The notes under the pieces were generated by a model. It saw only the letters and a list, made by a program, of their open reading frames with translations, was not told where the DNA came from and ran no database searches. This document shows positions 24,358 through 33,016 of a stretch of DNA of 64,000 nucleotides, in pieces. The number at the start of each line of letters is the position of its first letter. Position 1 is the stretch's first letter. Both the position numbers and the translations under genes were made by a program. Where the stretch lies: NCBI RefSeq assembly GCF_003386235.1, contig NZ_QRDZ01000003.1:62001-126000 (forward strand), in the 5' to 3' direction. The DNA comes from Cohnella phaseoli (lineage in GTDB: Bacteria; Bacillota; Bacilli; Paenibacillales; Paenibacillaceae).

Positions 24358-25650
24358 ATGGATATGATCGTAACCCCGACTGGCAGACTGAACGGCGAAA
24401 TTCAAGCGCTATCCTCCAAAAATTATACGACGCGTTATTTGCTCGTTTCCGCGCTGGCGGAAGGAACAAGCACGATTTTGTATCCTGCGCACAGCGAGGA
24501 TGGCGAAGCGATGCGCCGTTGCATTCGCGATCTCGGCGCGATCGTCGAGGAGGACGACGAGAAAATCGTCATTACCGGCTTCGGACGCCATCCGCGCCCG
24601 ACGAAGGAACTGGACGTCGGCAACGCGGGCGCGGTTTTGAGATTCATTATGTCGGTGGCGGCGCTGTTGCCGGAGGTTCACTTCGTCAACTCTTATCCGG
24701 CGTCACTTGGCAAGAGACCTCATGACGATCTGATTACTGCGCTGGAAAGCATGGGCGTGCGCATCGAGCATCAGAACGGTCGGCTGCCGATGACGATTCG
24801 CGGCGGTCAGCCTCGCGGCGGCAAAATTCAAGTGTCGGGCAGCGTCAGCTCGCAGTTCCTCAGCTCGCTGCTGTTTTTGACGCCGTTGCTCGATGAGGAC
24901 AGCGAGATCGAAGTGCTGCACGATCTGAAATCGAAAGTTGTTGTCGGCCAGACGCTGGAGGTGCTGGAGCAGGCGGGCATCGTTATTGAGGCGTCTGAGG
25001 ATTTAATGCATTTTCGGGTTCCCGGCAGGCAGAAATACAAAGCTCAGACCTACACGGTCCAAGGCGACTATCCGGGATCAGCAGCCATTCTTGCCGCCGC
25101 GGCCGTCACCGAGTCGGACGTCGTCGTTCACCGGCTGAAGGAAGACAGCAAGCAAGGGGAGCGTGCGGTCGTCGATGTGTTGAAGGCGATGAACGTACCG
25201 CTTACGCACGAGAACGGTATCGTGCATGTCCGCGGCAACGGCAAACTTACGGCGGGCGAGTTCGACGGGGACGAGTTCACCGACGGCGTGCTGGCAATGG
25301 TCGCCGCTGCCGTGTTCGCGGATGGAACCTCTCGCTTCTATAACGTGGAAAACCTGCGCTACAAGGAATGCGACCGCATTACCGATTACTTGACGGAACT
25401 GCGCAAGGCGGGAGCGCGGGTCGACGAGAAGCGGGACGAGATCATCGTTCATGGACGTCCGGAAGGCGTAGAAGGGGGCGTGGAGATCGACGCGCACTAC
25501 GATCACCGCGTCATTATGGCGTTGACGATTGTCGGCCTTCGTTCCGCTCGTCCGATTCGCATCAAGGACGCGCACCACGTCGCCAAATCGTATCCGATCT
25601 ACTTCGACCATCTGAAGTCGCTTGGCGCTCAGGTTGAATGGACAGACTAA
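24358..25650 (+). CDS. aroA: 3-phosphoshikimate 1-carboxyvinyltransferase (EPSP synthase)
   Basis: A 430-residue enzyme that joins shikimate 3-phosphate and PEP in the shikimate pathway. The fold shows LSSKNYTTRYLLVSALAEG at residue 19, VGNAGAVLRFI near residue 85 (the PEP/glyphosate loop), GSVSSQFLSSLLF near 165, LRYKECDRI near 340 and HHVAKSYPIYF near the end. The loop reads GNAGAV instead of the usual GNAGTA or GNSGTT, and the S-S-T-R segment is also unusual. As far as I recall, this variant is normal in Paenibacillaceae. It probably forms a distinct class, with consequences for glyphosate binding that cannot be read from sequence. It lies 26 bases after the crcB pair. Confidence 0.88.
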   Translation: MDMIVTPTGRLNGEIQALSSKNYTTRYLLVSALAEGTSTILYPAHSEDGEAMRRCIRDLGAIVEEDDEKIVITGFGRHPRPTKELDVGNAGAVLRFIMSVAALLPEVHFVNSYPASLGKRPHDDLITALESMGVRIEHQNGRLPMTIRGGQPRGGKIQVSGSVSSQFLSSLLFLTPLLDEDSEIEVLHDLKSKVVVGQTLEVLEQAGIVIEASEDLMHFRVPGRQKYKAQTYTVQGDYPGSAAILAAAAVTESDVVVHRLKEDSKQGERAVVDVLKAMNVPLTHENGIVHVRGNGKLTAGEFDGDEFTDGVLAMVAAAVFADGTSRFYNVENLRYKECDRITDYLTELRKAGARVDEKRDEIIVHGRPEGVEGGVEIDAHYDHRVIMALTIVGLRSARPIRIKDAHHVAKSYPIYFDHLKSLGAQVEWTD

Positions 25651-25716
25651 CCGAAAATCCGTTCGCCAAGCAAAAACGCCTTCGGCGTCTAAACGCGCCG
25701 GAGCAGATTTGCGTAG

Positions 25717-25762
25717 ACGATTCAGACAAAGAGGTACGTGAAACTTATCTATTCTGAATCGT
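25717..25762 (+). repeat. Inverted repeat in the leader of the CoA-binding protein gene
   Basis: ACGATTCAGA (25717-25726) and TCTGAATCGT (25753-25762) are perfect complements 26 bases apart, directly before the gene at 25785. No T-run follows, so it may be an operator or an mRNA stabilising hairpin rather than a terminator. Confidence 0.5.
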
Positions 25763-25784
25763 TAAAATAAGGGAGGCATGCTAA

Positions 25785-26213
25785 ATGGCTTACGTTCATC
25801 CGTCCCGTGAAGAGATCAAGCAAATTTTGGAGCAATCGACCGTAATCGCCGTCGTCGGTCTGTCCGACGATGCGTCCAAGACTTCGCATATGGTGTCGGA
25901 GGCGATGCAGCGCAAAGGCTATCGCATCATTCCGGTTAATCCGAAGGCAACGACGATTCTGGGAGAGAAAGCGTACGCTTCCTTGAAGGACATCCCGGAG
26001 CCGGTCGACATCGTCAACGTATTCCGCCGCCCGGAGCATACGCCTCCGATCGCGCGGGAGGCCGTCGAGATCGGCGCCAAGTCGCTATGGCTGCAGCTTG
26101 GCATTCTGAACGAGGAAGCGGGAGCGATCGCTGCCGAAGGCGGTCTTAACGTCATTATGGATCGCTGTATTAAAGTGGAGGATTCCCTTCTGCTGCCGAA
26201 CGGAAAAGCCTGA
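25785..26213 (+). CDS. CoA-binding domain protein (YccU-like)
   Basis: A 142-residue single Rossmann domain of the CoA_binding_2 family. It has TVIAVVGLSDDASKTSHMVS (nucleotide loop), GYRIIPVNPKATTILGEKAY, YASLKDIPEPVDIVNVFRRPE, and a C-terminal GGLNVIMDRCIKVED in which MDRC is a family hallmark. The domain is related to succinyl-CoA synthetase alpha. Members bind CoA, but their physiological role is unclear. The start ATG has GGGAGG upstream and the gene is probably monocistronic. Confidence 0.88.
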   Translation: MAYVHPSREEIKQILEQSTVIAVVGLSDDASKTSHMVSEAMQRKGYRIIPVNPKATTILGEKAYASLKDIPEPVDIVNVFRRPEHTPPIAREAVEIGAKSLWLQLGILNEEAGAIAAEGGLNVIMDRCIKVEDSLLLPNGKA

Positions 26214-26295
26214 TTAATTGGCCCGTTCCCATCCGCGGCGCCGTCGTCATCGCTGACGGAGGCGCCGCGAGATCGTTCCGGGAAGGAGGAAAGCC

Positions 26296-28182
26296 ATGTA
26301 CGGAATCGGTTATTTGCAGAGGCTGGGCCGGGCAATGATGCTGCCGATGACGGTGCTGCCTGCTGCGGCCATCTTTCTGATGCTGGCGCGATTGCCATGG
26401 GATTCGCTGGGCTGGACGCAAGTGCCGGAGATGCTGCACGCCGCAGGCATGACGATTTTTCAATACGTTCCCTATGTGTTCGCGATCGGTATCGCACTCG
26501 GGATGTCCAACCAGTCCGCTATGGCGGGTATGGGAGCGCTCGTCGCGATGTTTATTTTTCATGTCGTTACGCATACGTACGATCCGGAGGGCGTCCAGCC
26601 GTCGATGTTCGCGGGCGCCGTCATCGGCATCGCGTCCGCTTGGGCGCACGAGCGGTTCAAATCGTTCCGGCTGCCCGAATATTTGCAGTTTCTCGGCGGC
26701 TCCAGGTTTGTACCGCTGTTTATGAGCGTCCTGTCGCTCGCATTCGCTTGGCTCATGATCGGTCTGGGCGAAGGGATGAAGAGCTGGGCGGTATCCGCAG
26801 GCACGCTCGTCCATTCGGCGGGCGGCTTCGGCGTGTTCCTGTACGGCTTTCTTCACCGCATTCTGGTTGCGTTCGGACTTCACCATATTTTGAATCATCT
26901 GTTCTGGTTCCAGGTCGGCGAGTACCAAGGGGCAGACGGAGCGGTCTACTTCGGCGATCTGCCGCGCTTTTTTGCCGGAGACGAATCGGCGGGCATCTTC
27001 ATGGCCGGCTTGTACCCGACGATGATGTTCGCCCTGCCGGCCGTCGCTTTCGCGATTATTCACGAGGCGCGCGAGGATCTGAAGCCGAAGACGAGCAAGC
27101 AGTTTCGCGCCGCCGCTCTGGGCTCGTTCCTGACTGGCATTACGGAGCCGGTCGAGTTCGCTTTCTTATTCGTCGCGCCTTATTTGTTCCTCGTTCATGC
27201 GCTGCTCTCGGGAGGCGTGATGTGGCTTGTGTACGAGCTCGATATTCATCACGGCTTTGCATTCTCGGCCGGCGTGCTGGAATATCTGGTCAATCTGCCG
27301 CTTGCTCAGAGAGGCTGGCTGCTGTTGCCGATCGGGGCCTTGACGGGACTTCTCTATTACGTGCTGTTCCGCTGGAGTATCCGTCGCTTCCAGCTTGCCA
27401 CACCCGGACGGGAGGACGCCAGCCGACTGGACGATTGGGCCGGAGACATTCCGTATCGGGCTCCGCTGATTTTGCAGGCCCTCGGAGGCAAGGAGAACAT
27501 GGTTCGCCTCGAAGCATGCATCACCCGCCTGCGTCTGACGCTGGAGGACGAAAGCAAGGTCGACGTGCAGTCGCTGCGACATCTGGGGGCGGCGGGCGTC
27601 ATTCGTCTTGGCGGCGGTCATGTGCAGGTCGTGTTCGGCACGTTCTCGGAGCTGATCCGGGAAGAAATTCATAAGCTCATGCAGACCGACGTGCAGCGGA
27701 TTCAATTCCATTCCCCGGTGCAGGGACGAATGATTCCGCTGGAGGAGGTCGACGATCCGATTTTTGCGGAGCGGCTTGTCGGCCGCGGCGTCGCCTTCAT
27801 TCCGGACAAGGGGGAGCTGGTGGCGCCGGTACAGGGCAAAATCATCCATATTCATCCTTCGCTGCACGCGATCGGCCTCGTTACCAAGGACGGTCTGGAA
27901 GTGCTGCTGCATGTCGGTATCAACACATCCCAACTGGAGGGCAAAGGCTTCACGGCGCTCGTTCAGATGGGAGACGAGGTATCGCCCGGCCAACCGCTGT
28001 TGAAATTCCACATTCCTACGCTTAAGCAGTATGCCAAATCGCTGGAGACGCCCATGGTGATCACGAACAGCGACAAGGTCAAGTCCTGGAGATTCGCTCC
28101 GTATAAAGTGGTCAAAAAGGGTCAGGCCGCGGTCATGTCGGTTGTCGTACACGAGAGAGAGAACAAGGGGGCGGAGAAATGA
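26296..28182 (+). CDS. PTS glucose/N-acetylglucosamine family transporter, IICBA fusion
   Basis: A 628-residue sugar permease of the PTS glucose superfamily that phosphorylates its sugar during uptake. The IIC domain (about 1-370) has ten or so helices with FHHI-like FGLHHILNHLFWF and the sugar-site motif GITEPVEF. The IIB domain (about 395-470) keeps the phospho-cysteine in ACITRLRLTL. The IIA domain (about 480-625) keeps the phospho-histidine in LLHVGINTSQLEGKGF. The sequence fits the NagE/GlcNAc side slightly better than PtsG, but the substrate cannot be fixed. The next gene, an enzyme I, overlaps by four bases. No HPr gene or transcriptional antiterminator is next to it. Confidence 0.88.
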   Translation: MYGIGYLQRLGRAMMLPMTVLPAAAIFLMLARLPWDSLGWTQVPEMLHAAGMTIFQYVPYVFAIGIALGMSNQSAMAGMGALVAMFIFHVVTHTYDPEGVQPSMFAGAVIGIASAWAHERFKSFRLPEYLQFLGGSRFVPLFMSVLSLAFAWLMIGLGEGMKSWAVSAGTLVHSAGGFGVFLYGFLHRILVAFGLHHILNHLFWFQVGEYQGADGAVYFGDLPRFFAGDESAGIFMAGLYPTMMFALPAVAFAIIHEAREDLKPKTSKQFRAAALGSFLTGITEPVEFAFLFVAPYLFLVHALLSGGVMWLVYELDIHHGFAFSAGVLEYLVNLPLAQRGWLLLPIGALTGLLYYVLFRWSIRRFQLATPGREDASRLDDWAGDIPYRAPLILQALGGKENMVRLEACITRLRLTLEDESKVDVQSLRHLGAAGVIRLGGGHVQVVFGTFSELIREEIHKLMQTDVQRIQFHSPVQGRMIPLEEVDDPIFAERLVGRGVAFIPDKGELVAPVQGKIIHIHPSLHAIGLVTKDGLEVLLHVGINTSQLEGKGFTALVQMGDEVSPGQPLLKFHIPTLKQYAKSLETPMVITNSDKVKSWRFAPYKVVKKGQAAVMSVVVHERENKGAEK

Positions 28183-29930
28183 TACAGGCATTGGGGGCGT
28201 CGCAGGGGATTGCGATAGGCAAAGCCTTCGTGCTGCCGCATTGGGAGTGGGAGCTGCCGGATCAGAAGATCGACGTGGCCGATTTGGCCAAGGAGTTCGA
28301 TCGGTTGTACGAGGGGGTGCGCCGGTCGAAGACGGAGATCAGCCAGATGAAGACGGAGCTGGACGAAGCGGTCGGCTCAGCGGAGGCGAGCATATTCGAC
28401 GCCCATCTGGCCATCCTGGAAGATCCGGTGTTCATGAACGAAATTCAAGGCATCATTCAGCGTCAGTACAAGGTCGCCGAAGTCGCCGTGAAGGAAGCGA
28501 TCGATCATTTCGTGACGATGTTCGATCTGCTGGACGACGAATATATGAAGGAGCGGGCGCTGGATATCAAGGACGTGGGCAACCGCCTGCTGAAGCATCT
28601 GCTTGGCGCTCCGGAAATTTCGCTGCCGGAGGATACGCAGCCCTTCGTGCTTGTCGTGCGAGAGCTGTCTCCTTCCCAGCTCGTTCATCTGAAGCCGGAG
28701 CTGGTGCTCGGCATCGTTACGATGGTCGGCAGCCCGACGTCGCATTCGGCCATTATGGCGCGGGCGTTCGGCATTCCGATGGTGATGGGCGCGGAGGGCA
28801 AGCTGGAACAGCCGATCGGCACGGGAGACCTGCTTATTCTCGACGGCGAGACCGGCATGCTGCAGGTCGATCCGACTCCGGATATGGTCGCCCGCTACAC
28901 CGAAATGCGCCGGAGGCAGCTCGCGGAGAAGGAACAGCTGCTTAAGCTGGCTGAATTGCCCTCCGTGACACAGGACGGAGTGACGCTTACGCTGGCGGCG
29001 AACATCAGCTCCCTGAAGGAGCTGGAGGCGGCGCTAGGCAACGGGGCGCAGGGCGTCGGCTTGTTCCGGACCGAGTTTCTGTACATGGACAGGATGTATT
29101 TTCCTTCCGAAGAGGAGCAATTCGAAGTGTATCGCAGCGCCGTCCAGAAGCTGAAGGGCGAGACGCTGGTCATCCGTACGCTCGACATCGGCGGCGACAA
29201 GCAGTTGGACTATTACGAAATGCCGGAAGAGGAAAATCCGTTTCTCGGCTTTCGAGCGATTCGCTTCTGTCTGGAACGCAAAGATCTGTTCAAAATTCAG
29301 CTTCGCGCCATTTTGCGGGCATCGAATTTCGGGGATGTCCGAATTATGTATCCGTTGATCACTTCGGTCGAGGAGCTGCGGGCGGCGAATGAGGTGCTGG
29401 CTGAGGCGAAGCGCGAGCTGCAGGAGGAGAGCGTTCCGTTTCGCGCGGACATCAAGCCCGGCATTATGGTGGAAGTTCCGGCCGCTGTGGCGATCGCCGA
29501 TATTTTGGCCGAAGAGGCGTCCTTCTTTAGCATTGGCACGAACGACTTGATCCAGTTCACGCTGGCCGTCGATCGGATGAACGAGCAGATCAGCCACATG
29601 TACGAGCCGTTCCATCCGGCGATTTTGCGAATGATCCGAACGGTTGCGCACGCGGCCAAGGCGCAAGGAATTCCCGTCAACATCTGCGGGGAAATCGCCG
29701 GCGACGTGAACGCCCTGCCGATCTGGCTGGCGCTGGGCATCGACGAGCTGAGTCTCTCCGCGCAGGCGATCCTGCCGGTCAAAGAGCGTCTGCTGCGCTC
29801 CAAAGCATCGGACAGCCGCAAGCTGCTGGACGACTTGTTCCGCTGCCGGACGTCGATGGAGGCGCGCGAGCTCGCACGCCAATTTTATGCAGGCGCGGCG
29901 CTTGCTCCCGGTGCTAACCCGCTGATCTAA
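28179..29930 (+). CDS. PTS enzyme I (phosphoenolpyruvate-protein phosphotransferase)
   Basis: A 583-residue enzyme I that takes phosphate from PEP and passes it to HPr. The N-terminal domain begins LGASQGIAIGKAF, and the phospho-histidine loop is GSPTSHSAIMARAFGIP (His near residue 190) rather than the common GGRTSHSAIMAR. The PEP-binding barrel shows VGLFRTEFLYMDR, LDIGGDKQLDYY, RIMYPLITS, IMVEVPAAVAIAD, SIGTNDLIQFTLAVDRMN and the catalytic Cys in NICGEIAGD. It overlaps the IICBA gene by four bases, which ties enzyme I to one sugar permease. The usual partner is ptsH, not seen here. It may be a second enzyme I beside a general ptsHI operon. Confidence 0.9.
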   Translation: MIQALGASQGIAIGKAFVLPHWEWELPDQKIDVADLAKEFDRLYEGVRRSKTEISQMKTELDEAVGSAEASIFDAHLAILEDPVFMNEIQGIIQRQYKVAEVAVKEAIDHFVTMFDLLDDEYMKERALDIKDVGNRLLKHLLGAPEISLPEDTQPFVLVVRELSPSQLVHLKPELVLGIVTMVGSPTSHSAIMARAFGIPMVMGAEGKLEQPIGTGDLLILDGETGMLQVDPTPDMVARYTEMRRRQLAEKEQLLKLAELPSVTQDGVTLTLAANISSLKELEAALGNGAQGVGLFRTEFLYMDRMYFPSEEEQFEVYRSAVQKLKGETLVIRTLDIGGDKQLDYYEMPEEENPFLGFRAIRFCLERKDLFKIQLRAILRASNFGDVRIMYPLITSVEELRAANEVLAEAKRELQEESVPFRADIKPGIMVEVPAAVAIADILAEEASFFSIGTNDLIQFTLAVDRMNEQISHMYEPFHPAILRMIRTVAHAAKAQGIPVNICGEIAGDVNALPIWLALGIDELSLSAQAILPVKERLLRSKASDSRKLLDDLFRCRTSMEARELARQFYAGAALAPGANPLI

Positions 29931-29960
29931 CGCGGATTGAGGCCGGGAGCAGGCTTCGGA

Positions 29961-30482
29961 TCAGCGGCCGAACAGTAAATCGCAGAAGGCCTTAGCGTAC
30001 GGCGGCAGATCGGGCGGTCTGCGGGCGGATACAAGATTGCGGTCAACGACGACCGCATCGTCCACCCATGTCGCTCCCGCGTTTTCCATATCGTCGCGGA
30101 TGCCCGGCGTAGAGGTCACCGTTCTGCCGTCGAGAATTTTCGCCGAGACGAGCACCCATCCGGCGTGGCAAATTTGCCCGATCGGTTTGCCGGCGGCGTC
30201 CATGCGTCGTACAAACTCCAGCACGCGAGGGTCTCTGCGGATTTTATCCGGCGCCCAACCGCCGGGAACGAGCAAGCCGTCGAATTTGTCGGCGTCCAGC
30301 TCATCGTAGGAAATGTCCGCCACCGCGGGGACTCCGTACTTGCCAATGTGTTTGCGCCCTTGCTCTGGTCCTGCATACAGCACCTCCGCGCCTTCTTCGC
30401 GCGCGCGGTAGACCGGATACCAAAGCTCCAAATCTTCGAATTCATCGTCAAGCAAACAAACGACCCTTTTGGTCGAGGCCAT
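29961..30482 (-). CDS. DJ-1/PfpI family protein
   Basis: A 173-residue class I glutamine amidotransferase-like domain. It begins MASTKRVVCLLDDEFEDLEL at ATG 30482, with GGAGGTGG upstream; the longer frame to 30635 overlaps the vanZ gene start region. The nucleophile elbow is GQICHAGWVL (Cys near residue 107), with the acid in DDEFEDLE and LLVPGGWAPDKIRRDPRV in between, as in PfpI and YfkM-type proteins. Members act as proteases, hydratases or deglycases in stress responses; the true activity here is unknown. It is divergent from the VanZ gene. Confidence 0.9.
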   Translation of the reverse strand: MASTKRVVCLLDDEFEDLELWYPVYRAREEGAEVLYAGPEQGRKHIGKYGVPAVADISYDELDADKFDGLLVPGGWAPDKIRRDPRVLEFVRRMDAAGKPIGQICHAGWVLVSAKILDGRTVTSTPGIRDDMENAGATWVDDAVVVDRNLVSARRPPDLPPYAKAFCDLLFGR

Positions 30483-30579
30483 GGCAGGCCACCTCCATTT
30501 CAATAGTACGATGCCAATCAGACATCCATTGTACCAAAAGTTGGCCCGTCCTTCACCTTGCGAGAGAGGAGTGACCGTT

Positions 30580-30993
30580 TTGAAAGGAAAATGGAGATAT
30601 GCGCCGGCGCTGCTCTGCATGATCGCCATATTCATATCTTCGTCGCGGAGCGGGGACCAGCTCGATAGCGTGCTGCCCTGGGTTCAGCGATGGCTGCCTT
30701 TTTTATCCGATTTTAATCCGATGCACTACGTGGCGTATTTTGTCCTTGCTCTGACGATCGCCTACGGAATGGGCAGACTGTCGGCTACGTGGAAAGGCTG
30801 TCTGCTTAACGTCCTCGTCTGCGTCCTGTACGGGTTGACGGACGAATGGCATCAATCGTTCGTGCCGATGCGCAGTCCGGACCCGCTGGATCTGCTCCAC
30901 GACGGCATGGGGGCCGCGGCGGCGAGCTTGCTCGTACTGCTGATCTGGCGGCTGTCGGACTGGCGTCGTTCCAGAAATTACACGGCCTCCTGA
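30580..30993 (+). CDS. VanZ family protein
   Basis: A 137-residue membrane protein with four helices. The TTG at 30580 has AGGAG eight bases upstream; longer frames back to 30469 cross the opposite gene. Family features are SSRSGDQLDSVLPW after helix 1, NPMHYVAYFVLALTIAYG, and GLTDEWHQSFVPMRSPDPLDLLHDGMGA before the last helix, where the EWHQ and D-DLL.D.GA residues are conserved. VanZ of the vancomycin clusters gives low-level teicoplanin resistance by an unknown mechanism. Free-standing homologues like this one have no established role. Confidence 0.88.
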   Translation: MKGKWRYAPALLCMIAIFISSSRSGDQLDSVLPWVQRWLPFLSDFNPMHYVAYFVLALTIAYGMGRLSATWKGCLLNVLVCVLYGLTDEWHQSFVPMRSPDPLDLLHDGMGAAAASLLVLLIWRLSDWRRSRNYTAS

Positions 30994-31057
30994 GCAGGAG
31001 AAAAAGCGCCGATCAGCGAATTAGTTACGGATAGCTCTTGGTTACTGTAAGGAGAGA

Positions 31058-31474
31058 ATGCCGTTGCTTAAACACTGTCTATGCGGAGAAGAGATGAGTC
31101 TCGGTCTCCGTACCGTCATTTTTGCAAGAAAGGTCAATATCAATAACGTTCCCGTATACAACTGTCCGGGTTGCGGAAGAAACGACGTATTTCCGGGTAT
31201 TAAAGAGGATGTCGGCAAGCTGGTTGGTCAGCTCGGCGCCAAACCTACACCTGGCAGTATCCCGTTCGATCAGGTGCACGAATGGGCGGGGGTTCTGTCG
31301 CAAGCGCTGAACGATTCGGATTCTCTGCAAGCGACAGCGATCGCTAAAGCGACCGAGGAAAGAATCGATCGACTGCTGGATTTGCTGCTCATCGCCTCAT
31401 CGCTGGAGGACGAGGCATGGAAGAGTGAAATACATATGCGTCTGAGCCAATTAAGCGCCCAATACGTATCGTAG
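31058..31474 (+). CDS. Hypothetical protein with N-terminal zinc-ribbon-like cysteines
   Basis: A 138-residue protein with CLCGEE near residue 7 and YNCPGCGRND near residue 34, together a likely four-cysteine zinc site, as in YgiT/YokU-type N-domains. The rest is helical (VGKLVGQLGAKPTPGSIPF, then ATEERIDRLLDLLLIASSLE). The ATG at 31058 lies very close to AAGGAG; the TTG at 31064 has better spacing and may be the true start. No DNA-binding helix-turn-helix domain is visible. No function was recognised. It lies upstream of the short gene at 31607 and of ccpA. Confidence 0.65.
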   Translation: MPLLKHCLCGEEMSLGLRTVIFARKVNINNVPVYNCPGCGRNDVFPGIKEDVGKLVGQLGAKPTPGSIPFDQVHEWAGVLSQALNDSDSLQATAIAKATEERIDRLLDLLLIASSLEDEAWKSEIHMRLSQLSAQYVS

Positions 31475-31606
31475 CTCTAATGAAGATCTGATCTTTAATA
31501 TTTGGTAAGATAGGGACGCCCCTCTTTATATTTTCAGCGGTTGCTTTGCGTGCAGCTTTATTTTCTGCTACGATATTCGTAACGATTTTCAAGGAGGCGA
31601 CAACTT

Positions 31607-31783
31607 ATGGTCAACCTGCAGCAGCTTACCTCTCTTGAGCAACGAGATCGCGAAGCGGTGTCAATCACCCTCTCCGCGGATGAGCTTGGTGAAGGACGGC
31701 GAAGCGGGGGGAGCGCCTTCCGTTGGCATATTACTTACGATTTTCTGTCGGAAAAGCTCGCAGCAACGTTAAGCGGTTCTTGA
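31607..31783 (+). CDS. Small conserved-looking protein upstream of ccpA, 58 residues
   Basis: A short reading frame with a strong AAGGAGG nine bases before ATG 31607. The product, MVNLQQLTSLEQRDREAVSI then TLSADELGEGRRSGGSAFRW, ends in a short amphipathic segment, HITYDFLSEKLAATLSGS. No cysteines, signal peptide or membrane segment are present. It lies 133 bases upstream of ccpA on the same strand. The evidence is the ribosome binding site and an uninterrupted frame in otherwise empty sequence. No function can be offered. Confidence 0.5.
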   Translation: MVNLQQLTSLEQRDREAVSITLSADELGEGRRSGGSAFRWHITYDFLSEKLAATLSGS

Positions 31784-31916
31784 TGAAAATTTACAATTTT
31801 TGAACGACCTTTGCTGGTTTGATTGCTAAACATACGGTTTTGTCGTATTATTACCTTAATCATCCATGATTGGACAAACCTCCGGTTTGCGGTCATGTAC
31901 ATTGGAGCGAATCATA

Positions 31917-32930
31917 GTGACGGTAACCATTTACGACGTGGCACGGGAAGCAGGCGTGTCGATGGCGACGGTATCCCGCGTCGTCAATAATAACCCTAAC
32001 GTCAAGCCTCAGACGCGGAAGAAAGTTTACGAAGCGATAGAGAGACTCGGTTATAGGCCGAATGCCGTAGCGCGGGGACTTGCAAGCAAGAAGACGACTA
32101 CGGTAGGCGTTGTCATCCCGGATATCGCGAATGCGAATTTCGCGGAAGTGGCCAGAGGCATCGAAGACATCGCCAACATGTATCACTACAATATCATTTT
32201 GTGTAACGCGGATAAGCGCAAGGACAAGGAAATTCGCGTCATCAACACGCTGTTGGAGAAGCAGGTCGATGGACTGTTGTTCATGGGCGGCGCAGTCACG
32301 GACGAGCATATTCAAGCGTTCAAGACGTCGAACGTGCCGATCGTGCTTTGCGGTACGAAGGATGAGAGGGGGGTTATCCCTTCCGTCGACATCGACCATG
32401 AAGCGGCTGCCTTCGATGCCGTGACCAAGCTGATCCAGGAAGGGCACCGTTCGATCGCGATGATCAGCGGTACGCTGCAGGATCCGGCCAATGGCTACGC
32501 CCGTTACCAAGGCTACAAGCGCGCGCTTGAGCAAGCCGGTTTGGCTTTCCGCGAAGATTACGTACGCGTGGGCAACTACAAGTACGAATCTGGCATCGAG
32601 GAGATGCAATATTTCCTCAACCTGCCGGAGCGTCCGACAGCGGTATTCTCCGCTACGGACGAGATGGCGATCGGAGCGATTCACTGCATCCAGGACGCCG
32701 GACTCTCGGTTCCGGACGACGTGTCCGTCATTAGCGTAGACAACAGCCGGATCTCGTCGATGGTGCGTCCGCTGCTGACGACGGTTGCCCAGCCGATGTA
32801 CGACATCGGCGCGGTCTCAATGAGATTGCTGACGAAGCTGATGAAGAAAGAAAACGTGGACAACGCGACGGTCACGCTGCCTCATGACTTGATCGCTCGC
32901 CGTTCCGTTGCCGGACCGAAAGGCAGCTAA
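31917..32930 (+). CDS. ccpA: Catabolite control protein A
   Basis: A 337-residue LacI-family regulator that, with Ser46-phosphorylated HPr or Crh, binds cre sites and controls carbon metabolism. The start GTG 31917 gives [24 protein letters not shown], the helix-turn-helix. The hinge helix [19 protein letters not shown] is identical in pattern to B. subtilis CcpA. The core has [21 protein letters not shown] and [22 protein letters not shown], the segment that contacts HPr. It is a close match along its whole length, so the assignment is to CcpA rather than to a local sugar repressor. A likely target, acsA, lies 3 kb downstream with a cre-like site. Confidence 0.94.
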   Translation: MTVTIYDVAREAGVSMATVSRVVNNNPNVKPQTRKKVYEAIERLGYRPNAVARGLASKKTTTVGVVIPDIANANFAEVARGIEDIANMYHYNIILCNADKRKDKEIRVINTLLEKQVDGLLFMGGAVTDEHIQAFKTSNVPIVLCGTKDERGVIPSVDIDHEAAAFDAVTKLIQEGHRSIAMISGTLQDPANGYARYQGYKRALEQAGLAFREDYVRVGNYKYESGIEEMQYFLNLPERPTAVFSATDEMAIGAIHCIQDAGLSVPDDVSVISVDNSRISSMVRPLLTTVAQPMYDIGAVSMRLLTKLMKKENVDNATVTLPHDLIARRSVAGPKGS

Positions 32931-32945
32931 CATTCGCAATGACAG

Positions 32946-32981
32946 AGCCCTGCCGGCGTTTCGCCGAAGCAGGGCTTCTTT
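32946..32981 (+). terminator. Terminator of ccpA
   Basis: AGCCCTGC pairs with GCAGGGCT, with additional CGGCG/CGCCG pairs inside, followed by TCTTTAT. Confidence 0.8.
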
Positions 32982-33016
32982 ATGGACAAACTCGACGAGA
33001 GAAAGGATAGATACGG

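Noticed and set aside
26397-27674. 425-codon plus-strand frame inside the PTS gene in another frame
   Set aside because: The Arg/Gly-rich translation has no hydrophobic segments or motifs and is a shadow of the IIC-coding frame.
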